Shown: positions 1 to 6,594 of the stretch, one piece after another
How positions within the stretch are numbered: position 1 is the first letter of the stretch
How the letters are laid out: each line of letters begins with the position of its first letter
Source: JAWXVE01 sp044425575
GTDB lineage: Bacteria; Bacillota; Clostridia; Lachnospirales; Lachnospiraceae
Length of the DNA stretch: 14,797 bases
Assembly: GCA_044425575.1 (NCBI GenBank)
Contig: JAWXVE010000059.1
Span: forward strand, 1-14,797
Direction: 5' to 3'
Made by a program: the position numbers and the translations under genes
Notes under the pieces: model-generated
What the model was told of the DNA's origin: nothing
The model's input: only the letters and a program-made list of their open reading frames with translations
Databases searched by the model: none

Positions 1-27
1 CACTTATAAGTTTTACTGACTTTTTTG

Positions 28-765
28 TTACTTTCTCTCCTTTACCCACTCTTGATACATAAGTGGAATTCTTTCATTAAAATTACGATATTCAACGCAA
101 CAATGTTCTGCCATATCTTGTGCTTGTTTATCTGTAAGTAATAGCTTTTTGAGAATCTTGTTCTTTACATTCTTTCCTAACCAAAATCTACTAACAAGCA
201 ACAACCCTTTTCCTTCTTTGAAAAAAATATGAGACATCTCTGTATTTGGAATCAATCCTTTGAATGCACTAACATGCCCACATACAATTACTTCAACTTG
301 CTGCTCTTCCATAATCCTTTTTGAAAATCCGAATTCATCAGGATGAACAAAATCAATCGCTAATGGTATCAATAATGCACCTACTCTTTCTACCGGATAC
401 TGTGTATTCGCTTGAAATTCTGGCACTAATTCTTGCTGAAAATAATGCGCATCTTTTCTTGCCACACTAGAACTTTTATGTTCTCCAGGATACCATGCTT
501 GATACCGATTGCTGTCTTGTGGATGCCACCAAAACCACCAGTCTACCATTTCTTTAGTTACATTCGGCATTGGCGTATACATCGATACTAGATACGAATC
601 ATCTTCTAACCTTTCAAACCCACACTCTAATCGCAACTCTGCTTTTTCTAAAACATCATTTTTATCCTCAAATTGAGTTTTCGTAATACTACTCTCACAT
701 ATTTGTTGCTTTATTTCACTTGGAATTTGACAGTTCTTCATATTCATATATTTATTAAAATTCAT
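28..765 (-). CDS. PhlG/phloretin-hydrolase-like zinc C-C hydrolase
   Basis: Predicted 245-residue soluble protein of the 2,4-diacetylphloroglucinol (DAPG) hydrolase family. These enzymes cut the carbon-carbon bond between an acyl group and a phloroglucinol ring using a zinc-bound water. Seen: the family hallmark TPMPNVTKEMVDWWFWWH (residues 64-81), then WYPGEH with His96, YPVERVG with Glu127, and a C-terminal HCCVE with His221 and Glu225. PhlG of Pseudomonas, as I recall it, binds zinc with His129, Glu160, His270 and Glu274; the 31-residue and 4-residue spacings are identical here. Phloretin hydrolase of the gut bacterium Eubacterium ramulus belongs to the same family, so a flavonoid-derived substrate is plausible but inferred. 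The start is the ATG at 765, which has AAGGAA six bases upstream; an in-frame TTG at 789 lacks such a site. No signal peptide or membrane segment is visible. No functionally linked neighbour is evident, and the gene ends near the window edge. Confidence 0.8.
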   Translation of the reverse strand: MNFNKYMNMKNCQIPSEIKQQICESSITKTQFEDKNDVLEKAELRLECGFERLEDDSYLVSMYTPMPNVTKEMVDWWFWWHPQDSNRYQAWYPGEHKSSSVARKDAHYFQQELVPEFQANTQYPVERVGALLIPLAIDFVHPDEFGFSKRIMEEQQVEVIVCGHVSAFKGLIPNTEMSHIFFKEGKGLLLVSRFWLGKNVKNKILKKLLLTDKQAQDMAEHCCVEYRNFNERIPLMYQEWVKERK

Positions 766-800
766 ATATTTTTCCTTTTCTACCAACACTTCTCAACATA

Positions 801-1012
801 TCAAATCAAATCCCCGCTAAATATCTCTGCACCATCATACACTACGCGAAATTTAGTAAAATCAACATTATTGCTATCCTCAAAGCTAGTACCAGTTTAT
901 ACAAATCTAATGCACTATTGGTATGTAGGTGGCGATAAATGGTATCAATACTAACTTCGGTATAATTGATATGCCCGTCTTCTATTAGTCGGTCATATAT
1001 CTTACGAGCAGC
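801..1012 (-). pseudogene. Decayed coding fragment, possibly a DDE transposase remnant
   Basis: Two short protein-like stretches lie in different minus-strand frames with no start codon. The first (from about 1012 downward) reads ARKIYDRLIEDGHINYTEV followed by SIDTIYRHLH. It is preceded immediately by an in-frame TAA at 1013-1015. The second reads TGTSFEDSNNVDFTKF followed by RVVYDGAEIFSGDLI and ends at a TGA at 801-803. The first piece resembles the helix-turn-helix region ahead of the catalytic core in rve-type (Mu/IS481-like) transposases of Clostridia, where an 'LxxEGxI...VSxSTxxRxL' pattern is common. This is resemblance by memory only. The pieces are too short for an active gene, and no inverted repeats bounding an element were found. 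Confidence 0.35.
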
Positions 1013-1023
1013 TTAGCACCCAT

Positions 1024-1686
1024 TCACTTTAGATTTTCTCGACATAGACTTAAGTCACATATCTTAGTACACTTATTCTTAACTTCTACTAAATAATACT
1101 TTCCCTTTTCCCAGTAAATAAAAGATAATACTGCTAATAAAGAAGATATGAGGAGTAGTAGATTTTCAATAATAGATTCATGTGTAAAAGCAAATATAAG
1201 AGGCAAATGAATCATGATTAAATCCCATCCCCTGCAAGGACAACCGCAACAACAGAGAACAGAATGACTTTTAAAATCAGAGAATATACGTAGTAAACAT
1301 GCTACATTAATAAATAAACGATCAAGTAAGAGGAAAAAAAAGGTACAGCTATAAAAATAATAATTATTAAGATGTAATACAAATTTACCCAATACACATA
1401 ATACAAGGAAAGCTAGAATAAATAAGAATACTTTCATGCGAAAAGGTCTGTATTGCTTAGTGAATTTTTTCTTAGTTATAATAGGGTATTTTTTCTTAGA
1501 TGCCTTCTTGTATAAAAATAATATATGAATCCCTTTGAAAAAAAGAATACAATATAATATAGCTAGGCAAAGATAAGTTAAAAAAGTATTTTGAATCCAT
1601 TTTCCATTTATAAAGGTGAGAATGGCACCAATAATATAAACCCATATATAGTAATGAAATTGCTTCAATTTATTAAAATAATTCAC
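1024..1686 (-). CDS. Multi-pass membrane protein with CCCGCPC cysteine cluster
   Basis: I do not recognise the function of this 220-residue protein. It is very hydrophobic, with about five or six likely membrane segments (roughly residues 12-26, 33-58, 84-104, 108-132, 156-168 and 172-192). A basic loop lies between the second and third (KKASKKKYPIITKKK, residues 60-74). The striking feature is CCCGCPCRGWDLIM at 145-158, with five cysteines in seven residues. A second, C-terminal cluster has Cys206, Cys210 and Cys215. Such spacing could bind a metal or Fe-S centre or form disulfides, but that is inference. Translation starts at a GTG, preceded by GGAG six bases upstream. The gene is noticeably more AT-rich than its neighbours by eye and sits beside decayed DNA, which may point to acquisition. 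No clear operon partner exists: the upstream gene is divergent and the downstream sequence is the decayed fragment. Confidence 0.65.
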   Translation of the reverse strand: MNYFNKLKQFHYYIWVYIIGAILTFINGKWIQNTFLTYLCLAILYCILFFKGIHILFLYKKASKKKYPIITKKKFTKQYRPFRMKVFLFILAFLVLCVLGKFVLHLNNYYFYSCTFFFLLLDRLFINVACLLRIFSDFKSHSVLCCCGCPCRGWDLIMIHLPLIFAFTHESIIENLLLLISSLLAVLSFIYWEKGKYYLVEVKNKCTKICDLSLCRENLK

Positions 1687-1864
1687 TTCCTACTCCATTC
1701 TCATAAAATCTATTTCCACTAGACTTTCTCATAATTTATTATAAAAGGCAAATAACTGACAATATTATAACACAGAGGAAACTATCATAGCTATATACTT
1801 TTCAGAATATTTTAAATAATTAGGTGATTATATGTAAAATGATAAGAACTTGAGGTTAGAATCA

Positions 1865-1896
1865 GGAGTGATTAGAACGCAATTGTAAATCACTCC
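1865..1896. repeat. Perfect 9-bp inverted repeat, possible operator
   Basis: GGAGTGATT at 1865-1873 and its exact complement AATCACTCC at 1888-1896 are separated by 14 nt. The repeat lies about 40 nt upstream of the -35 box of the flavoprotein promoter and in the divergent region shared with the membrane-protein gene. It could be a regulator-binding site or a weak hairpin; there is no T-run after it, so a terminator is unlikely. The rest of the 325-nt divergent interval (1687-2011) is AT-rich and shows nothing else I can support apart from the promoter at 1937-1965. Confidence 0.4.
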
Positions 1897-1936
1897 ATCA
1901 CAATAAGGGTGACAGAAAGTAGTGGGAAAATAGTAA

Positions 1937-1965
1937 TTTACAAAGGAACATAGGGAGAGTATAAT
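1937..1965 (+). promoter_or_regulatory. Sigma-A type promoter of the AzoR-like gene
   Basis: TTTACA at 1937-1942 (one mismatch to TTGACA) and a perfect TATAAT at 1960-1965 are separated by exactly 17 nt. The predicted transcript starts near 1972, leaving a leader of about 40 nt before the ATG at 2012. This agrees with the ribosome binding site chosen for that gene and argues against an earlier GTG at 1973. Confidence 0.7.
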
Positions 1966-2011
1966 CAAACTAGTGGCCAAGAACACACATTATCAGGTTA
2001 GGAGATACCCT

Positions 2012-2566
2012 ATGAAAACAGTTTTATTAATTAATGGGTGCCCTCGTAGAGAACACTCACGTACAAGAAATCTTGCGTATGCCTATTTAGATGGACGTAA
2101 GCAAGCAGAACATATAACAATTCTAGAACGGGACTTATGTAAGGAACGCATACAATACATGACACATATGTCATTCGATTCAACAACAGGCAATCCGTTA
2201 CCTATGGATTCTACATTAGCAGAAGAATTTGCCAGTGCAGATGAAATTGTTCTTGCAGCACCATTCTGGGAATTTTTATTTCCTGCAGTAGTAAGTTGTT
2301 ATTTTGAATGTATTTCTATAGCAGGAGTTACTTTTCAATATACCCAAACAGGTAGTGAGGGGTTGTGCAAAGCAACCAAATTTACTTATATCTACACAGC
2401 AGGAGCTTATCTTAAGAAGGAAGATAAGCTATGTGAACAATACTTGCGGCAATTAATGAACTTATATGGAATTCCTGAGTTTTCAGCAATTTTAGTAGAC
2501 GGATTAGACATTGAAACTAACAATGCCAATGAATTAGTAGATGCAAAGTGCAAGGAATTAAGATAA
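2012..2566 (+). CDS. AzoR-like flavodoxin-fold FMN/NAD(P)H oxidoreductase
   Basis: Predicted 184-residue flavoprotein of the Flavodoxin_2 family (FMN-dependent NADH-azoreductase or quinone reductase type), cytoplasmic. Seen: a first beta strand and phosphate-binding loop, KTVLLINGCPRREHSRTRN (2-20); the FMN-contacting segment APFWEFLFPAVVSCYFE (83-99); IAGVTFQYTQTGSEGL (103-118), which closely follows the AzoR pattern 'AGVTFxYTxxGxxGL'; and TAGAY at 129-133. Family members transfer hydride from NAD(P)H to azo dyes, quinones or nitroaromatics; the natural substrate cannot be told from sequence. The start is the ATG at 2012 with GGAGA six bases upstream. An in-frame GTG at 1973 would sit essentially at the predicted transcription start and has no suitable ribosome binding site. 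The protein is slightly short next to typical AzoR (about 200 residues). It is transcribed alone and ends at a hairpin shared with the convergent mannosidase gene. Confidence 0.8.
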   Translation: MKTVLLINGCPRREHSRTRNLAYAYLDGRKQAEHITILERDLCKERIQYMTHMSFDSTTGNPLPMDSTLAEEFASADEIVLAAPFWEFLFPAVVSCYFECISIAGVTFQYTQTGSEGLCKATKFTYIYTAGAYLKKEDKLCEQYLRQLMNLYGIPEFSAILVDGLDIETNNANELVDAKCKELR

Positions 2567-2582
2567 AGTTACGAAAATTGTA

Positions 2583-2626
2583 TCTATCTATTTAAAGGAA
2601 GCATATTCCTGCTTTAAATAGATAGA
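2583..2626. terminator. Bidirectional hairpin terminator between convergent genes
   Basis: A perfect 15-bp inverted repeat, TCTATCTATTTAAAG (2583-2597) and CTTTAAATAGATAGA (2612-2626), has a 14-nt centre. It starts 16 nt after the AzoR-like stop and lies 19 nt after the mannosidase stop on the other strand. The stem is AT-rich and no strong T-run follows on the plus strand; on the minus strand a modest ATACAATTTT follows. The position between convergent genes favours a two-way terminator, perhaps a weak one. Confidence 0.6.
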
Positions 2627-2645
2627 CCATAGAGATTCATACTTA

Positions 2646-5075
2646 CTACCGAATATCATAAACAGAACGTATGGTAAGATGAGAGGTATCACCGCGAAGG
2701 ACTTGAAGTCTTCGTTCACCTTTATCCATATCTAAATAATTATCCTCTAATACCAAGTCTTGATTTTCATTGAGAATTTCTACACTTTTTGCATAAGCAT
2801 GGGAAGTAATAAGTAGTGTATCTCCTTCGACTGTACAAGTAAGTTGCGGATCCACATAGTGGAAATATTTTGGGTAGGTGAAGATAACAGAGCCACTTGA
2901 TATTATTTCTTCACTTACTTCTAAGCGATAACTCACATAATCATCAAACATACAAGCATGGTCAAACAGGACCTTCTTCAGCCAAGTGACACTCATAGGT
3001 TCCACATACACATCTTCTTCAAAGGTTTCGATTATTTCACTCGTATTCTTCCGCAGTTCATAATACACCTTACCAGAAAGTGCCTCTTTTCGCTCATTTG
3101 CCACATTCAAGCGAATGGACTTTTCAAAGTCAAAATGTTGGCGATTCATATCGGCTTCTGCTGTCATCATATTTTCTTCTTGGCAACTAATCATAATAGG
3201 AGCAAAGAAGCGTTTCGCATAATAATGCAATGCTTTCCAGCGATTACCATAATCAATAGAAGCCCAAGAGATAACAGGCCAGCAGTCATTTAATTGCCAA
3301 TATATAGCGCCCATACATTGTTCTCTATTACGTCGGAAATGTTCAATTCCATATTTAATTGCTTCGGCTTGTAGTAGCTGAGATGCAAATATAAACGTTT
3401 CAAAACTAGTTGGGTATAAGAATGTCTGTTGCATATAATTCATAATCTTTCCATTAGCACCGTAATTACGCTGATGTTTTTCCATAATATAAGAGAAGGG
3501 ATTTAGCTCTTCCTCACGGTCTGTAATAAGCGTACATGTTTTCATGAGAGGGAAAGATTGGAATCCAAATTCTGAAGCATAGCGGAAAAAGTACTTGCGG
3601 TATTCAGAAAATGGTCGATTTTGATGCCACACTTCCCAGTAATGTACATCTCCTCTAGTTGGATCATTTGGTTCATCAAAAGAACCACCAGAAGATGGAC
3701 TAGCAGGCCAGTAAAAAGTATCTGGGTCTAATTGCTCTAACAATTTTGGAAGAATACGTTCATACATAATAATATAATCACGTACTTCACTTTGCTTCGA
3801 TACCCAGTGGTGGTTCGCGCCTACAAATTGCTCCATCTCATTGTTGCCACACCATAATCCAAGACTTGCATGATTACGTAGTCTTTTAATGTTATAGATA
3901 AATTCCTCTGTAATACTTGCTTCAAATTCTTCTGTCAGGTCATATACTGCACAGGCGAACATAAAGTCCTGCCATACTACAAGTCCTAGTTCGTCACAGA
4001 TTTCATAGAACCAATCTTCAGGATAATAGCCACCACCCCATACGCGAATGGAGTTAAAATTAGCATCCTTGCAATCTTTTAATAAGGTATAGGTACGGTC
4101 TCGATTGGTGCGGTACAATAAGTGATCTTCTGGAATATAATTCGCACCCATGGCAAAATAGGATAAGCCATTTACCTGCTGTTCAAAACATTCCCCATAT
4201 GCATCTTTTTCGCGTTTTACGCTCAGTGTTCGTAAACCAATTTTAACGGTATGTTCGTGAACCTTCTTATCATTTTCGTAGAGTTTCACAAGAACTGTGT
4301 AAAGAGGTTGTTCCCCTAATCCATTTGGCCACCATAAGTGAGGCTCTTTTATTTCATATTCATTACTTGGTAAATCTTGAACTAATACAGTATCTTGATC
4401 ATCTAGAATAGTAAGGGTAGTATAGTGAGGTACTTGAGATTCTAATTCATGATCCAATGTTAGTCGAACACAATGAGGGCTATGCTGTTGGCGTACATGA
4501 GTATTTAGAATTCTTCCAGTAGAATATCCTGTTAGCTCTACTTTGCGGAAAACACCCATATCAGGCAAGTGTGCACCCCAATCCCAACCATACATATAAT
4601 GAGCTTTTCGCACATGAACAAATCCATCAATGGTATCTTCTGAACCAAGGGTAGGGCGTATGGCAAACTGTTCTCTGGCATACTGATTAGGCGAGCGAAA
4701 GACTAGGGAAAGAACGTTATCCTGCTTCTTTAATAATTCTTTTACCTGGTAAGTCCAAGGTCTATGCATATTATTGGCGAAGCCAAGTAAAGTATTGTTC
4801 AAGTAAATACTGACAATCGTGTCAATTCCATAGAAAATAAGAGAGATAGAATCTTGACAAAGTAAATCTTCCTCTACGTGAAAAGAATATTCTAGTTCAT
4901 AGTCTTCTTCCATTAAATCATTAGCTCTGATCTCATTATCTCGATAATAAGGGTCTTCCATCTTTCCGTTTTCCAACAATGATTGATAAATAGTTCCAGG
5001 TATAGTTGCGTCCATCCATTCTGTATGAGTGGTATTCCTACAACGCCAGATGCCTGCTAAATTCTGTGTAATCAT
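2646..5075 (-). CDS. Beta-mannosidase, glycoside hydrolase family 2
   Basis: Predicted 809-residue cytoplasmic enzyme that releases terminal beta-linked mannose from manno-oligosaccharides (EC 3.2.1.25). Seen in order: an N-terminal sugar-binding jelly-roll domain (about 1-180) with MDATIPGTIYQSLLENGKM and YMYGWDWGAHLPDMG (161-174), typical of mannosidases; an immunoglobulin-like domain (about 180-295); a TIM-barrel core with NFNSIRVWGGGYYPEDWFYE (339-358) and VVWQDFMFACAVY (366-378). LWCGNNEME gives acid/base Glu413, and YASEFGFQSFP gives nucleophile Glu502. C-terminal accessory domains follow. The length matches bacterial beta-mannosidases (about 800-850). No signal peptide is present, so substrate must be imported as oligosaccharides. 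The ATG has CTCCTT (AAGGAG on the coding strand) six bases upstream. No sugar transporter or mannan-related regulator is adjacent, so the gene stands alone here. Confidence 0.93.
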   Translation of the reverse strand: MITQNLAGIWRCRNTTHTEWMDATIPGTIYQSLLENGKMEDPYYRDNEIRANDLMEEDYELEYSFHVEEDLLCQDSISLIFYGIDTIVSIYLNNTLLGFANNMHRPWTYQVKELLKKQDNVLSLVFRSPNQYAREQFAIRPTLGSEDTIDGFVHVRKAHYMYGWDWGAHLPDMGVFRKVELTGYSTGRILNTHVRQQHSPHCVRLTLDHELESQVPHYTTLTILDDQDTVLVQDLPSNEYEIKEPHLWWPNGLGEQPLYTVLVKLYENDKKVHEHTVKIGLRTLSVKREKDAYGECFEQQVNGLSYFAMGANYIPEDHLLYRTNRDRTYTLLKDCKDANFNSIRVWGGGYYPEDWFYEICDELGLVVWQDFMFACAVYDLTEEFEASITEEFIYNIKRLRNHASLGLWCGNNEMEQFVGANHHWVSKQSEVRDYIIMYERILPKLLEQLDPDTFYWPASPSSGGSFDEPNDPTRGDVHYWEVWHQNRPFSEYRKYFFRYASEFGFQSFPLMKTCTLITDREEELNPFSYIMEKHQRNYGANGKIMNYMQQTFLYPTSFETFIFASQLLQAEAIKYGIEHFRRNREQCMGAIYWQLNDCWPVISWASIDYGNRWKALHYYAKRFFAPIMISCQEENMMTAEADMNRQHFDFEKSIRLNVANERKEALSGKVYYELRKNTSEIIETFEEDVYVEPMSVTWLKKVLFDHACMFDDYVSYRLEVSEEIISSGSVIFTYPKYFHYVDPQLTCTVEGDTLLITSHAYAKSVEILNENQDLVLEDNYLDMDKGERRLQVLRGDTSHLTIRSVYDIR

Positions 5076-5130
5076 AAGTTTCTCCTTGCTGTTAAGTATG
5101 GTGTAATAGGGCAGTTCTCCTATCTGACCT

Positions 5131-5159
5131 ATTGTATCATATTCTAAGGAAAAAGAAAG
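5131..5159 (-). promoter_or_regulatory. Possible extended -10 promoter of the beta-mannosidase gene
   Basis: On the minus strand TGATACAAT gives an extended -10 (TG-n-TACAAT, -10 at 5131-5136). The hexamer 17 nt further upstream, CTTTCT at 5154-5159, is a poor -35. It is one arm of a small hairpin (AGAAAG 5154-5159, CTTTCT 5164-5169). The predicted leader would be about 50 nt. The extended -10 is the only real support. Confidence 0.35.
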
Positions 5160-5240
5160 CTGTCTTTCTCAATAATACTAGACATGAGAGTGACAACTTG
5201 ATACAATACAATCAGTCAATACACGAAAGGCTGTTACAAT

Positions 5241-5427
5241 ATGAGAATATTTGTCAAGTTGTTTGCAAGTATATGCATTAAGAATGGAAAGAAAGCATTA
5301 CAAGAAATAGATGCAATTTCCCAGACACCTTTTCAATATGCTTGCAACACAAATTAAACCAGTACGAATTATTGATACGCCAATGAAACATAGATTTTTC
5401 AATGATTTGCTAGAAGAGGTTGATTAG
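5241..5427 (+). other. Intergenic region with two small, overlapping, doubtful ORFs
   Basis: The 372-nt gap (5076-5447) between the divergent mannosidase and HD-GYP genes has no convincing gene. Two short plus-strand reading frames overlap in different phases: 5241-5357 (38 residues, starting MRIFVKLFASICIKNGKK) and 5311-5427 (38 residues, ending RIIDTPMKHRFFNDLLEEVD). The second ends 20 nt before the HD-GYP start. Neither has a good ribosome binding site. They could be remnants of one frameshifted gene, a leader region, or chance. The promoter of the HD-GYP gene must lie in or before this stretch, but I found no well-spaced -35/-10 pair. Confidence 0.25.
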
Positions 5428-5447
5428 AAGGAAAGTGAGGATTTGCT

Positions 5448-6539
5448 ATGAGATTAGTTTCAGTTGAAATGTTAAAACCAGATATGAAATTAGTATTTCC
5501 ACTTTATCATGAGAATACATTAGTTATGCCTGCTGGCAGGGACCACATTGAGAAATATTGTATTAATCTTGAACATATGGGAATTCGATATGTGTACATT
5601 GAAGATAAATTGAGCGAAGGTATTGAGGTACCAGACGTATTGGACTTAGAGACCAGAACCCAGTGTAAAGGTATCTTAAAGCGTGTTATGGATCATTATC
5701 ATACTACTTCTATTTTTAAGATACGCGAATTAACATCATGTGTAGATGATATGATTAAGGATATCTTACGTAACAAAGATATGATGCTTAGTCTTAATGA
5801 TTATGCACCGATTAATGAATACACTTACTTACACTCAGTAAATGTTACCGTATATGCTCTGTTAATGGGTGAAGCACTTGGATATCCAATACCAGTTTTG
5901 CGAGAGTTAGCACTCGGAGCTATTTTACATGATATTGGTAAGACTGTTATGGATTTAGGCTCCCAAGAAAAAGAGGGGATTTTAACAGAGGCAGAATATA
6001 ATTTAATGAAGAAACATGCAGAATACGGTTATGAGATTTTAGAAGGAGTAGGAGATTTATCTAAACGTGCCAGAGAGATTGCATGGATGCACCATGAGAA
6101 GTTAGATGGTACAGGATATCCTCAGGGATTACAGGAGGAAGCAATACCAATCTTTGCCCAAATTGTATGTATTGCAGATGTATACGATGCTTTAACAAGT
6201 GATCGATGTTATCGTGATAAGTGGCCAGCAGTTACGGCAATGAAGTATTTGCAAGAACATGCAGGTACAGAGTTTTCTCAAGAATTGGTGGATCTTTTCT
6301 TTCAGAAAATTGCAGTTTATCCAAATGGTTCTTTAGTACGATTGTCCACAGGAATGTTTGGAATTATTATGGAGCAAAGCAAAAATCTTCCACTACAACC
6401 AATAGTTCGCGTATGTTATGATAAGAGCATGAAAGAGATTGAACCATTCGAATTAGATTTATCTAACATTAAGTGGGCTAAAATTTCACAATCAGAATTA
6501 GAGCTTTCATGGAATAAGAAACATTTACCCCGAGTATAA
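5448..6539 (+). CDS. HD-GYP domain cyclic-di-GMP phosphodiesterase
   Basis: Predicted 363-residue cytoplasmic signalling hydrolase. HD-GYP proteins degrade the second messenger cyclic di-GMP to pGpG or GMP using a two- or three-metal centre. Seen: an N-terminal segment of about 110 residues (MRLVSVEMLKPDMKL onward, resembling the short domain often found ahead of HD-GYP); YLHSVNV with His129; the HD motif LHDIGK with His161, Asp162 and Lys165; HH at 215-216; the signature LDGTGYPQG with Gly223-Tyr224-Pro225; and IADVYDALTSDRCYR (242-256). The C-terminal 60 residues look like a small beta-rich tail common in this group. Catalytic residues appear intact. The ATG at 5448 is preceded by AGTGAGG seven bases upstream. 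No membrane segment or receiver domain is seen, so the input signal is unknown. A GH25 muramidase gene follows 55 nt downstream on the same strand, probably co-transcribed. Confidence 0.92.
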   Translation: MRLVSVEMLKPDMKLVFPLYHENTLVMPAGRDHIEKYCINLEHMGIRYVYIEDKLSEGIEVPDVLDLETRTQCKGILKRVMDHYHTTSIFKIRELTSCVDDMIKDILRNKDMMLSLNDYAPINEYTYLHSVNVTVYALLMGEALGYPIPVLRELALGAILHDIGKTVMDLGSQEKEGILTEAEYNLMKKHAEYGYEILEGVGDLSKRAREIAWMHHEKLDGTGYPQGLQEEAIPIFAQIVCIADVYDALTSDRCYRDKWPAVTAMKYLQEHAGTEFSQELVDLFFQKIAVYPNGSLVRLSTGMFGIIMEQSKNLPLQPIVRVCYDKSMKEIEPFELDLSNIKWAKISQSELELSWNKKHLPRV

Positions 6540-6594
6540 GTAGTTTTGTGCCAGATTGATGGAACTATAAATATTAAGAAAGAAATAGGAAAAT

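Noticed and set aside
673..954. Plus-strand open frame of 93 codons across the start of the PhlG-like gene
   Set aside because: It overlaps a recognised gene on the opposite strand, has low-complexity Tyr/Ile/Phe-rich composition and no ribosome binding site.
2958..3293. Plus-strand open frame of 111 codons inside the beta-mannosidase gene
   Set aside because: It is antisense to well-conserved GH2 catalytic sequence and shows no family features.
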